Assembly: GCA_927441425.1 (NCBI GenBank)
Contig: CAKMKG010000003.1
Coordinates: 103,638-167,637 of the forward strand
Length of the DNA stretch: 64,000 bases
Direction of reading: 5' to 3'
Source of the DNA: an uncultured Bacillota bacterium
GTDB lineage: Bacteria; Bacillota; Clostridia; Peptostreptococcales; Anaerovoracaceae
Positions 56,111 to 64,000 of the stretch are shown in pieces. The position numbers and the translations under genes are program-made. Positions within the stretch are counted from its first letter, which is position 1. Every line of letters begins with the position of its first letter. Below the pieces are notes generated by a model, which did not search any database, was not told where the DNA came from, and saw only the letters and a list, made by a program, of their open reading frames with translations.

Positions 56111-57617
56111 GGGAAATTGACCTCTCTTCTTTGCCATTCTGGTTAAAATCAGCAATCGGAACGGGATAATCGGCAAAAGCGTTCTGTTGATTTGCAATGG
56201 GGTTGAACATTGATAATTGAATGTTATCGTCTATTGGCAATAACCTGTTTCGTATGCGATCCGAGGCGAGTACCTCGTTTTTAATATACTCCGGAGCAAT
56301 ATCCGCCCCCCCGTAGTATTTGCCGCAGCAGGTGATAAAAAATCTGGCCCGCTTTACGACAACCCCGATCTTTTTCAGATCATCAAAGTGGATTTTAGCC
56401 AATTTCCGCTGTCGTAGGATCCGATATGCGGAGGTCGCCCCTATTCCCGGAATACGCAGAAGTTCATCCAGTGACGCTTTGTTTATTTCCATCGGAAACT
56501 TATCAATATTTCGCAACGCCCAGCTGATCTTCGGATCCAGCTCCAGATCCAGAAACGGCGTCTTTTCGTCCAAAATCTCATCTGCAGAAAATCCGTAAAA
56601 GCGTAGCAACCAATCCGCCTGATAAAGCCTGTGTTCCCTGGCGAGGGGCGGCGCCGTAAAAGGTGTAGGCAGCAGCGGGGAGTTGGAGATTGGAATGTAA
56701 GCAGAGAAATAGACCCGCTTCATCTTGAAGGTGCGATAGAGATCCTCAGAAGTTTTCACGATCTGACGATCGCTTTCAGGCGAGGCTCCAATAATCATCT
56801 GGGTGGTTTGCCCAGCCGGCGCGAACTTTTCTTTGCCCCGATTTCTCGATTCCCTTACTGCCAGCGGCTTTCCTGCCAAATCGGTCAAGCTCCCATCCCC
56901 GGAAGTGATATTCTCGCCCTCTGGTTCAAGGTAACTCAAATCTCCTCCACTACTCAGGTTTCCCGCACGATAGATATCGTGATTTTTAAACATGGTGCCG
57001 GGACCCTTCAGTTGCCTTCGCTCTGTCAGGGTCTGGGTGATCTGTTTCATGGGCGTAAAAATCTGCTTCGGTTTTTTCTGGGGAGCAAGTAAGCTCAGGC
57101 TTTCCTTCGTGGGAAGCTCAATGTTGATACTAAGACGATCTGCCAGCAGGCCAATCTGATGAATAAGCTCAGAAGAAACCCCTGGAATGATCTTCGCATG
57201 AATGTAGCCTCCGAAGCCGTATTCGTCGCGCAGCAGCTTGATGCAGTTCATAATCCGCTCCGCGGTATAATCAGGCGACACCTCGACGGCAGAGCTAAGA
57301 AAAAGGCCTTCAATATAGTTTCGTCGATAGAACTCTATGGTCAGACGGGCCAGCTCTCTCGGTTCGAAGCTTGCCCTGGGTACATCTGCGGTCCGACGGT
57401 TTACACAATATTCACAGTCATAGACACATTTGTTTGTAAACAGGATCTTGAGCAACGAGATGCAGCGTCCGTCTGCAGACCAGGAGTGACAGATCCCGGC
57501 AGCTGCCGAGTTCCCTATTTTTCCGCTATTGTTGCGTTCTACCCCGCTGGATGAGCAGGACACATCATATTTGGCACCATCGGCTAGTATCTTTAATTTT
57601 TCAAAGGTGTTTTCCAC
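56103..57617 (-). CDS. Putative DNA modification/repair radical SAM protein (TIGR03916 type)
   Basis: The 504-residue protein has the radical SAM cluster motif CVYDCEYCVNR (CX3CX2C), FLSSAVEVSPDYT, a barrel with INIELPTKESL, and a C-terminal helix-hairpin-helix (ELLRIPGIGATSAYRILRQRK) that binds DNA in many repair enzymes. A central segment (about 215-280) rich in Gly, Ser and charged residues looks like an inserted loop. A GTG start at 57617 has GGAGG ten bases upstream. Substrate unknown; the HhH motif argues for nucleic acid. Confidence 0.87.
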   Translation of the reverse strand: MENTFEKLKILADGAKYDVSCSSSGVERNNSGKIGNSAAAGICHSWSADGRCISLLKILFTNKCVYDCEYCVNRRTADVPRASFEPRELARLTIEFYRRNYIEGLFLSSAVEVSPDYTAERIMNCIKLLRDEYGFGGYIHAKIIPGVSSELIHQIGLLADRLSINIELPTKESLSLLAPQKKPKQIFTPMKQITQTLTERRQLKGPGTMFKNHDIYRAGNLSSGGDLSYLEPEGENITSGDGSLTDLAGKPLAVRESRNRGKEKFAPAGQTTQMIIGASPESDRQIVKTSEDLYRTFKMKRVYFSAYIPISNSPLLPTPFTAPPLAREHRLYQADWLLRFYGFSADEILDEKTPFLDLELDPKISWALRNIDKFPMEINKASLDELLRIPGIGATSAYRILRQRKLAKIHFDDLKKIGVVVKRARFFITCCGKYYGGADIAPEYIKNEVLASDRIRNRLLPIDDNIQLSMFNPIANQQNAFADYPVPIADFNQNGKEERSISHG

Positions 57618-57830
57618 TCCAAATCTCCCTCCGCCCAAACAATTAGAACCTATGTTCTTATTATGCTCTTTTTAAAACAAATGTTCAAGGGAAATATTTA
57701 CGATTGAACTGTTTTATGGTATAATTTAAATTAATTTATACGCTTATTCTTTGCGGTTTCACTCGCTGCGATCCGGAATCGCAGGCATAGATTGATGCCG
57801 TCGTTCACATACTATCACAGGAGGATTATT

Positions 57831-58910
57831 ATGGCTGAAATTTTCTATTTCATTCTTTTTGTGGTTGGATTGCTCATGGTGGTGAAAGGCAGCGACTGGT
57901 TTGTCGACTCTGCAGTCTGGGTTGCCGAGGTATTCCGCATCCCTTCCATCATCATCGGCGCCACAATTGTGAGCATCTGCACCACACTGCCGGAAACCTT
58001 CGTCTCTGGCGCCGCCGCTTTAAAAGGAGAGTCCATCATGGCCGCGGGCAATGCCCTTGGCTCCATCGCTGCAAATGGAGGCTTTATTCTGGCAGTTCTG
58101 TTAATCTCTACACGGCCTTTTATTGAGAATCGCCAGGAATTCCTGAAGAACTGTTCCTTTCTCGCTTTTCTTCTACTGTTGCTTTGGGCTATCGGCTTGT
58201 TTTTTGGTGAGGTCAGCAAGCCAATGGGCATCGGACTTTTATTTCTTCTTGTCCTGTTCATCATCAGCAATGTGATTTCCGCCAGAAAACTGATGGATCT
58301 TGATATACAATATGACATCGTGGACGAGGAAGAGATTTCCAGCCATGCGAATCCCCATACGTCAATGCCTGAAGGACTTGCATATGATGAGTCGGAGAAT
58401 GATTTTAATCTATCTTTTCAAATGATAATAAGAAAAATCTTTCTCTTCTGTCTGGGCATTTTTTTCGTCATATTTGGCTCCAATCTATTAGTGGACAATG
58501 GCATACGCATCGCTGAGATTCTTCATGTTCCGCATTTTATGATCGCGGTGATCTTTACATCCATTGGAACCTCTCTGCCCGAGCTGATCACTGTGATCAC
58601 ATCCGTCAGAAAGGGAGTTTCCAATCTCGGGATCGGAAACATCATCGGTGCCAATATCCTCAATATCCTCCAGGTAATCGGAATTTCGGCGCTGCTGCAT
58701 CCACTCCCCATCGCAGCTGAGAAAAGTATCCTTTTGTTTCAGTTGCCCTTACTCCTCGTTATGGTCCTGTCACTGATTGGCTTCGGCCTTTTCGGCAAAG
58801 GCAGACTGAGCAAATGGGGGGGACTGTGGCTGCTCGCCCTTTATTTTATATTTTTATCCGTTAATCTGTTCAGAGGAGCCGTTCCAATTCTGGGTCCAAT
58901 GTTATTTTAG
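57831..58910 (+). CDS. CaCA-family sodium/calcium exchanger-like protein
   Basis: A 359-residue membrane protein with two homologous halves, each with an alpha-repeat: GATIVSICTTLPETFVSGAA and VIFTSIGTSLPELITVITS, the Pro-Glu pairs being the ion ligands. About ten helices are expected with an acidic loop between the halves (around residue 160-190). It should exchange Ca2+ for Na+ or H+. AGGAGG precedes the ATG at 57831; 13 earlier codons are discarded. Confidence 0.9.
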   Translation: MAEIFYFILFVVGLLMVVKGSDWFVDSAVWVAEVFRIPSIIIGATIVSICTTLPETFVSGAAALKGESIMAAGNALGSIAANGGFILAVLLISTRPFIENRQEFLKNCSFLAFLLLLLWAIGLFFGEVSKPMGIGLLFLLVLFIISNVISARKLMDLDIQYDIVDEEEISSHANPHTSMPEGLAYDESENDFNLSFQMIIRKIFLFCLGIFFVIFGSNLLVDNGIRIAEILHVPHFMIAVIFTSIGTSLPELITVITSVRKGVSNLGIGNIIGANILNILQVIGISALLHPLPIAAEKSILLFQLPLLLVMVLSLIGFGLFGKGRLSKWGGLWLLALYFIFLSVNLFRGAVPILGPMLF

Positions 58911-58945
58911 TACAAAATCTATAAATATCGAAAGGCGGGAAAAGC

Positions 58946-60055
58946 ATGGAGATACGGAAAACCGCACTCGTTCTTGGCGGCGGTGGAGCAAGAGGAGCAT
59001 ACGAGATCGGTGTTTGGCAAGCATTAAGAGAGCTTGGAATCCCCATACACATCGTAACGGGTTCTTCAGTGGGAGCTATCAACGGCGCTCTTATTGCACA
59101 GGATGCCTTCGAACTTTCTGTTACCCTTTGGAAAGAACTCGAAACCTCGATGGTTTTTGACATAGGGATTAAGGATATCCTTGCCAACAATGGCCTCGAC
59201 AACAGAAAGTTGAAAGAGCTGCTCAATCAGTACATCGATGAGACCGCCATCCGAAAGTCTTCCGTCGAATATGGTTTGGTTACTTTGGAACTTCCATCTT
59301 TGACGCCAAAATTTTTCATGAAGGCACAAATCCCAGAAGGAATGCTTGTAGATTACATCCTGGCCAGCTCTGCTCTCTTCCCTGCTATGAAGAGTCATGA
59401 GATCAACAGCTTAAAGTATGTTGATGGCGGTTATACAGACAATCTGCCCGTCGGCCTGGCTCTGGATCATGGCGCGACCCATGTCATCGCCGTGGACCTT
59501 GATGTGTTTGCCGTCATTCGAAAGCAAAGGATCAATGATGCCGATTTTCTCAGAATCATAGAATGTTCTTGGGACTTAGGCAATATTCTACTCTTTGACA
59601 AGTCTAATTCCAGAAGGATCATGAGGCTTGGCTATTTGGATACGCTGAAAGCCTACCAGGTATACGACGGAAGCTTTTACTGCTTTGCAAAGGGGGAATT
59701 TGACAAAAGGTATCTACAGGGAATCGAACTTGCCGGCGTAATCTTTGGACTTGATCCTGAATTGATTTATAAGAAATACATTTTTAATATGCACTTGAAA
59801 AATGCCGTGGACGCCCATATCAACGCAGCAGAGAAGGAACTACAGACCAATTCCATTACGCTGAAAGAGCTCATTCAGGAAAGCATTCTTAAGGCGAAAG
59901 CTACCTTGAATCAAAAAACCTTAATCCTCATCATAGCGCGAAGCCTCAAGGAGTCCGGCGATACAAAAAATATCTTCCTCACAAGACCGGTGATGAAGCT
60001 TCTCCGGGAGGAAATTCTCGCAGCCAACTATCTGATTAAGGAATCCCTTATCTAG
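58946..60055 (+). CDS. Patatin-like phospholipase
   Basis: A 369-residue protein with an N-terminal patatin domain: the oxyanion loop GGGGARGAYEIG, nucleophile Ser41 in GSSVGAINGA and the dyad Asp in YVDGGYTDNLPVG (near 160). The C-terminal 150 residues are helical with no recognised domain. It should hydrolyse acyl lipids. It lies 35 bases after the exchanger gene and probably shares its transcript. The next gene, convergent, acts on diacylglycerol-type lipids. Confidence 0.9.
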   Translation: MEIRKTALVLGGGGARGAYEIGVWQALRELGIPIHIVTGSSVGAINGALIAQDAFELSVTLWKELETSMVFDIGIKDILANNGLDNRKLKELLNQYIDETAIRKSSVEYGLVTLELPSLTPKFFMKAQIPEGMLVDYILASSALFPAMKSHEINSLKYVDGGYTDNLPVGLALDHGATHVIAVDLDVFAVIRKQRINDADFLRIIECSWDLGNILLFDKSNSRRIMRLGYLDTLKAYQVYDGSFYCFAKGEFDKRYLQGIELAGVIFGLDPELIYKKYIFNMHLKNAVDAHINAAEKELQTNSITLKELIQESILKAKATLNQKTLILIIARSLKESGDTKNIFLTRPVMKLLREEILAANYLIKESLI

Positions 60056-60061
60056 TACACA

Positions 60062-60093
60062 AAAACGCCATTGATTACAAATCAATGGCGTTT
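60062..60093. terminator. Bidirectional terminator between patatin and glycosyltransferase genes
   Basis: AAAACGCCATTGAT and ATCAATGGCGTTTT form a 14-bp stem with a 4-base loop, placed between two convergent genes. Confidence 0.85.
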
Positions 60094-60102
60094 TACTTGT
60101 TC

Positions 60103-61239
60103 TTATTGTTGCTTGTCCGCTACATTTTCCTCGTAATTTTTTATCAAAAAATTACACAGGTTTTCCGCGGAATTTTGACTGGCATAGATTTCAATGGTAG
60201 ACCGCAGCAGAGAGATTCGCTCAGGATGCTGGAACAAAGAGAATACAGCCTCATCCAGGGGGAAAGATTTCGTCGCATACAGGGCTAATCCGTTGTTCAG
60301 CATAAACTCAGCGTTTCTCATCTCGTGTCCCGGAATCGGGTTAACCATAATCATGGGAAGTCCCTTGGCCATCGCTTCTGAGGTAGTGATTCCGCCGGGC
60401 TTTGTAATGATACAGTCTGCAGCATCCATCATTACATCCACGTTGCTCACATAGCCGTATATATCAAATCGCTTTTGGGTGGTAAGGCCTTTGACCTTCT
60501 TATACATTTTTTTATTATTGCCGCAGACCACCATCACCTGAAAATCAAAGTTCAGCCGATCCAGCCGCTCTATGGATTCATCGATCTTACCGTAACCCAT
60601 GCTTCCGCTCATCAGAAGCAAGGTATGCTTATGCAACTCCAGACCCAGCTGTTTCCGTGCTTCAAGCTGATCGATGCGTTCTGAAAATTTCGGGTTGATA
60701 GGAATCCCAATGGGAAGCATTTTAGCTGTCTCCAAACCCTTCCTTTTCATCTGAAATTCCAACAAGTCAGTGGGCGTTACATAATAATCCAGATGTCTGG
60801 TTTCCTCCCATAAGGGATGCAGGGTGAAATCCGTAACGATACCCACCGTAACCACATCCACCCATTGTCTTTCCTTCATAATATTTACCAGGATTGCTGC
60901 CAATACATGGGTACATACGATGACATCCGGATTACTTTCCTCAATATAGTTTTTTAAATCTCTTGCCCAGACCGTATTTGTTATTTTGGGCACGGAATAT
61001 TTTTTCAGCGGCTTGTTCTTTTTTACAACTATGTCATACAGTTTAGATGAAATCCTCTTTGCATAAGCGGTTGAAAGCAAATACCCCTTTGATACAAGTT
61101 CGGAAAGGATTGGTTCAATGTACTCATACGCATCCAGCGTTTCGCAGTCGACTCCTCTTTTCCTGAATTCATTCTCAACGGCCTGTCCCGTTGCATGATG
61201 ACCTTGTCCGGTCGAAATACTCAAAATGAGTGCCTTCAT
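60103..61239 (-). CDS. Glycosyltransferase family 28, MGDG synthase / UgtP type
   Basis: The 378-residue GT-B protein begins MKALILSISTGQGHHATGQA, the MGDG_synth N-terminal signature, and has VCTHVLAAILV, VTDFTLHPLW, LPIGIPINPKF, LLLMSGSMGYGK and the sugar-nucleotide motif ITKPGGITTSEAMAKGLPM. Relatives add glucose or galactose from a UDP-sugar to diacylglycerol to make membrane glycolipids and the lipoteichoic acid anchor. AAAGGGGAG precedes the ATG at 61239; 17 earlier codons are rejected. Confidence 0.87.
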   Translation of the reverse strand: MKALILSISTGQGHHATGQAVENEFRKRGVDCETLDAYEYIEPILSELVSKGYLLSTAYAKRISSKLYDIVVKKNKPLKKYSVPKITNTVWARDLKNYIEESNPDVIVCTHVLAAILVNIMKERQWVDVVTVGIVTDFTLHPLWEETRHLDYYVTPTDLLEFQMKRKGLETAKMLPIGIPINPKFSERIDQLEARKQLGLELHKHTLLLMSGSMGYGKIDESIERLDRLNFDFQVMVVCGNNKKMYKKVKGLTTQKRFDIYGYVSNVDVMMDAADCIITKPGGITTSEAMAKGLPMIMVNPIPGHEMRNAEFMLNNGLALYATKSFPLDEAVFSLFQHPERISLLRSTIEIYASQNSAENLCNFLIKNYEENVADKQQ

Positions 61240-61392
61240 AAAATTAATCTCCCCTTTTAAAATAATCAATCTCAATCCAGTACACTGCAACCCTTAAATG
61301 GTTACAGCGTACTAGTACCTTTAAGATACCATATATTATTTCATTAAGATACCATATTTCATGCAACAGTGGAAGATATTTGCAACCGAGTA

Positions 61393-61974
61393 CTATTTCA
61401 TAATTTTATCTTCGTCAATACCGATCATAGGCTGATAACAGAAAAATCTCCTAACAGGCGTCCTATACAAAGCGGCTGACAGCAGAACCGCAAGCACGGC
61501 CCCTGTACTAAATTGAACGATATTCCATGGAATGCCCAACGCTGCGGCGATAAAGTTTCCGTAAATGACACCCTCTGCAACATAGTAGCCTGCAACCATA
61601 ATGCATCCCGCCAGAACCATCCCGATGAGATGATAAATGGGAACGCCCAGAATTTTTTTCCCCTGTTTATGGATCGCTTTTAAAATGAATAGTCCCATCA
61701 CTGCGGCCATGATGCCCTTGACAACCAGTGTCCACGGAGCCCATATTGCATATCCTATGAGGATATCTGCCAAGGCAGAGCCGACACCTGCGGCAACCGC
61801 ACCGTATTTCCAACCCAAGATCAATACAGAAAGGAAAATGATCGCATCTCCCAGATGAATATAACCATTGCCAAATGGGACAGGTATGATAATTAAGATG
61901 GTGGCTACCACTATCATCGCCATCATCAGTCCTGTTAAGATGATTTTTGTAGTCTTTTCTCTGTTTGCTGTCAT
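61393..61974 (-). CDS. ECF transporter substrate-binding (S) component
   Basis: A 193-residue protein with six membrane helices. The stretch GYIHLGDAIIFLSVLILG and VGSALADILIGY is typical of the vitamin S components in the riboflavin/HMP/pyridoxine group. Energising EcfA and EcfT genes are not adjacent, so it is a group II S component. The divergent MocR gene suggests vitamin B6 as substrate, but thiamine precursors or riboflavin cannot be excluded. AGGAGAG precedes the ATG. Confidence 0.82.
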   Translation of the reverse strand: MTANREKTTKIILTGLMMAMIVVATILIIIPVPFGNGYIHLGDAIIFLSVLILGWKYGAVAAGVGSALADILIGYAIWAPWTLVVKGIMAAVMGLFILKAIHKQGKKILGVPIYHLIGMVLAGCIMVAGYYVAEGVIYGNFIAAALGIPWNIVQFSTGAVLAVLLSAALYRTPVRRFFCYQPMIGIDEDKIMK

Positions 61975-62172
61975 GATAAATCTCTCCTATGTCGCACGCA
62001 ATATCCATTGACTCATTTTATTTCCTGTATTATAATACTATCAAATTGTAGTTATTTAAATATGCAATTTTTATTATTTATCTAGGTACAGACAAGTTTT
62101 TTAGTCGGTTTCAACGGCGATTTAACGATACTGCTTTAAATTATTTTTATATTTTATAGATACAGTTTAGCA

Positions 62173-62213
62173 CACTGGTCTCTAAGCATGCATATGATTG
62201 CACAAGACCTGTG
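62173..62213. promoter_or_regulatory. Dyad between the ECF S component and the MocR gene
   Basis: CACTGGTCT (62173-62181) and AGACCTGTG (62205-62213) are inverted with one mismatch. They end at the MocR ribosome binding site. ACTGGTCT resembles part of PdxR-type boxes (AAAGTGGTCTA) as I remember them. The remainder of 61975-62172 is AT-rich; a TATAAT at about 62033 on the minus strand may serve the S component. Confidence 0.4.
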
Positions 62214-62229
62214 AAGAAGGAGGATTGTA

Positions 62230-63672
62230 ATGAAAGCCATCTTTCCATATTTCCAATACAATTCTGAAGCTCCGCTTTATTTGCAACTTTATCATTACAT
62301 CAAAACTGCCATCCTTGAGGGCAGCATTCTTCCAATGGAAAAGTTGCCTTCACTGAGAGCGCTATCACATAGTATTGACCTTAGTTTGACCACAATAGAA
62401 TTGGCTTATAATCAACTTTTGGTAGAGGGATATATTTACAGCAAGCCCCAATCAGGATTTTTCGTTAATAAAATTTCTGCCGGCATGGGAAGTGTCCGCA
62501 GGGACGAAGACATGGATCTACGAGAAGTCGTTCCGCTTCAACAAGCAGACTTACTTTCTGATTTTGAGAAACATGGTTATTATGACCTGTCCTGCTTCGA
62601 TTTTGTCAAATGGAAAAAATGCATCAATCAGGTGCTCACCGAGTATTCCCATCTGCTTCTGCGGGAGGGCGACTCCCAGGGCGAAAAAGCGCTGCGCCAG
62701 GAGATTTCCAGATATATCTACCAATCCAGAGGAGTGACCTGCACCCCTAACCAAATCGTCATTGGCGCAGGAACCCAGCAGATCATGGGGCAGCTTTGCA
62801 CCATTCTCACTAAGATGGGGGTGAAGCATGTCACTGTGGAAGATCCGGGTTATCTTCCGGTGCGAAATATATTCCGCGACCGTGATTTTGCCATAACCTC
62901 CGTCCCCGTGGGAAAAGAGGGGATCTCCATCTCCATGCTGCCCGCGAATATTCGGTCTGCAGTCTATGTGAGTCCATCCAATCAGTTCCCCACCGGTTAT
63001 GTCATGCCCATCGGGAAGCGCTATGAGCTACTGGACTGGGCGACGAAGAACGACAGTATTATTATTGAGGATGATTACGACAGCGAGCTCCGGTATTTTG
63101 GCAAGCCGATTCCTTCCCTTCAGGGGCTGGATCGCAATCAGAAAGTTGTTTACCTTGGTTCCTTCTCTACGACGCTGTTTCCTTCCATAAAAATCAGTTA
63201 TATGGTGCTGCCGGAAAGCATGGCGGCCACCTTTAATACCTTCCGCGGAGACTACACCCAGACCTGTTCAAAGACGGAGCAACTGACTCTGGCGATCTAT
63301 ATGTCAAAAGGCTTATACCAGACCAATATTAAAAAACTGCGAACGCTGTACTCCCAAAAGCTCCAGATCGTTCTCTCCATTTTGAGCAATTGGGGCACGG
63401 ATTTCATCACGCCGATCAACAGTTCTTCTGGAATCAATATGCTCATCCGCGTGAGAAGCAAAAAATCATCCGCTCTTTTGTGTCAGGAAGCCAGTGAGGT
63501 TGGTATCAGCACGCTCCCCATCACTACTTTTACCGAGGCACCGGCGGAAGCTACAGCAACGCTGATCTTTCATTACAATCAGATCCCACTGGAAAAAATG
63601 GAACCGGCGCTGAAAGAACTAATCTTAAAATGGCAAGGGGAAGATGAATTGGAATCGGAGGAAATCACTTAG
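62230..63672 (+). CDS. MocR/GabR-like GntR regulator with a degenerate aminotransferase domain
   Basis: The 480-residue protein has a GntR winged helix (about 10-80: PLYLQLYHYIKTAILEG, LPSLRALSHSIDLS, LLVEGYIYSKPQSGFFV) and an aminotransferase fold I domain (about 110-475: SPSNQFPTGYVMP, EDDYDSELRY). In GabR and PdxR the PLP Schiff-base lysine lies in the pattern GTFSKTL; here the segment is LGSFSTTLFPSIK, with Thr at the lysine position. It may bind PLP non-covalently or not at all. GAAGGAGG precedes the ATG. It is divergent from the ECF S component, its likely target. Confidence 0.85.
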   Translation: MKAIFPYFQYNSEAPLYLQLYHYIKTAILEGSILPMEKLPSLRALSHSIDLSLTTIELAYNQLLVEGYIYSKPQSGFFVNKISAGMGSVRRDEDMDLREVVPLQQADLLSDFEKHGYYDLSCFDFVKWKKCINQVLTEYSHLLLREGDSQGEKALRQEISRYIYQSRGVTCTPNQIVIGAGTQQIMGQLCTILTKMGVKHVTVEDPGYLPVRNIFRDRDFAITSVPVGKEGISISMLPANIRSAVYVSPSNQFPTGYVMPIGKRYELLDWATKNDSIIIEDDYDSELRYFGKPIPSLQGLDRNQKVVYLGSFSTTLFPSIKISYMVLPESMAATFNTFRGDYTQTCSKTEQLTLAIYMSKGLYQTNIKKLRTLYSQKLQIVLSILSNWGTDFITPINSSSGINMLIRVRSKKSSALLCQEASEVGISTLPITTFTEAPAEATATLIFHYNQIPLEKMEPALKELILKWQGEDELESEEIT

Positions 63673-63678
63673 TCAAAT

Positions 63679-63698
63679 AAAAAAAGTGTCTTCGACAC
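63679..63698 (-). terminator. Terminator of the minus-strand WYL fragment
   Basis: On the minus strand GTGTC-GAA-GACAC is followed by TTTTTTT, three bases after the stop of the WYL C-terminal fragment. This supports that fragment being in its original position. Confidence 0.7.
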
Positions 63699-63700
63699 GC

Positions 63701-63868
63701 TCAGCTCCCCTTCCCCTCACTCATGAGGGGTCTACTTTCGTATATGGTAGCTATATCATGTATTCTACGCTTCATTTCTGTGCGAATATGTAACGGCTCT
63801 AAACACTCGCATTTATCCCCAAAACTGAAAAGAATATTGTAGTAGTATTCGTTCTCTATGAAAGCAAG
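63701..63868 (-). pseudogene. C-terminal fragment of a WYL-domain transcriptional regulator
   Basis: The minus strand encodes FIENEYYYNILFSFGDKCE, then CLEPLHIRTEMKRRIHDIA and a short tail to a TGA at 63701. FGDKxExLEP and the closing helix are the standard end of WYL/YafY-type regulators. Upstream the frame is closed by TAG at 63869-63871, so the HTH and the first part of the WYL domain are missing here. They should lie to the right, but the next sequence runs on the other strand. Confidence 0.7.
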
Positions 63869-64000
63869 CTACTTTCATTTGAATATGCAGACCGCTACGG
63901 AAATAAAACCGCACGAACAGCCGAGCCGTATCAGCTTGTATTGAAAGGTAGTCATTGGTATTGGCAAGGGTATTGCCATAAAAGAAATGATTTTCGCTTA
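63842..64000 (+). pseudogene. Middle fragment of a WYL-domain regulator in opposite orientation (cut by window edge)
   Basis: The plus-strand frame from 63869 reads LLSFEYADRYGNKTART, then AEPYQLVLKGSHWYW and QGYCHKRNDFRL to the window end. This is the first half of a WYL domain (the SFEY..RYGN strand, EPY.LV.KG and WY..GYC..R.DFR). The frame extends back to a TAA at 63800 but has no start codon or HTH. It abuts the C-terminal fragment head to head. Confidence 0.7.
63858..63878. repeat. Inverted repeat at the junction of the two WYL fragments
   Basis: ATGAAAG (63858-63864) and CTTTCAT (63872-63878) flank CAAGCTA. The last recognisable residues of both WYL fragments meet within this repeat. 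Confidence 0.6.

Noticed and set aside
61975..62229. TPP or FMN riboswitch for the ECF S component
   Set aside because: The leader is short after the likely promoter and shows neither the THI box nor the RFN conserved segments.

Overview
The window reads as a chromosomal segment of an anaerobic, low-GC Gram-positive bacterium of the class Clostridia. Evidence for this is the strong AGGAGG-type ribosome binding sites, frequent TTG and GTG starts, Bacillus/Clostridium-type PurF with Fe-S cysteines, a CoA-acylating aldehyde dehydrogenase close to SucD of Clostridium kluyveri, thiolase, FeoAB and a eubacterial F1Fo ATP synthase operon. Placement near amino-acid-fermenting Anaerovorax/Aminipila-like lineages is only a guess. 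I see no rRNA, tRNA, CRISPR array, transposase or prophage; the coding content is mostly core metabolism.

Layout. 1-10302 (minus): purine synthesis, purL then purE-purC-purF-purM-purN-a second PurF-like gene-purH (cut by the window start). 10603-14911 (minus): secreted lytic transglycosylase, putrescine aminotransferase behind a sigma-54-type promoter, and a radical SAM protein. 15030-19996 (plus): two-gene threonine/serine exporter, feoAB behind three DtxR-like operators, a short terminated transcript, and corA. 20105-26950 (minus): atpC-D-G-A-H-F-E-B-I, with two unannotated tiny ORFs in the leader. 27159-36721 (minus): MATE transporter, wecB, wecA/tagO, dCMP deaminase, metH, metF, truA, a SanA/YdcF-like gene and yhbY. 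37069-40777: prepilin peptidase (minus) and a hybrid sensor kinase (plus). 40969-46664 (minus): CoA-acylating aldehyde dehydrogenase, fumarase, malic enzyme and GlnRS. 46805-51829: Lrp-type regulator, small membrane protein, thiolase, DUF2156 protein, isochorismatase-like hydrolase and surE. 52012-54487 (plus): a DUF1538 membrane protein followed by two PII-like proteins. 54539-57617 (minus): sirtuin and the paired DNA-metabolism/radical SAM genes. 57831-63672: CaCA exchanger, patatin, diacylglycerol-type glycosyltransferase, ECF S component and a MocR regulator. 63701-64000: two head-to-head fragments of a WYL-domain regulator.

The most interesting observations are: (1) the DUF1538 protein plus two PII-like genes, which looks like a PII-gated membrane system; (2) the WYL regulator that appears to be split by an internal inversion exactly at a small inverted repeat; (3) a dispersed palindromic element (three clear copies at 6351, 30751 and 40780, one diverged at 31415); (4) three equally spaced TTAG-N6-CTAAC boxes upstream of feoA; (5) a MocR regulator lacking the PLP lysine, divergent from an ECF S component; (6) a PurF paralogue without the glutaminase cysteine; and (7) tiny ORFs and a short terminated transcript that a standard annotation would miss.

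Start codons were re-chosen from ribosome binding sites where the longest reading frame was implausible. Promoters, operators and terminators were found by eye and are predictions.
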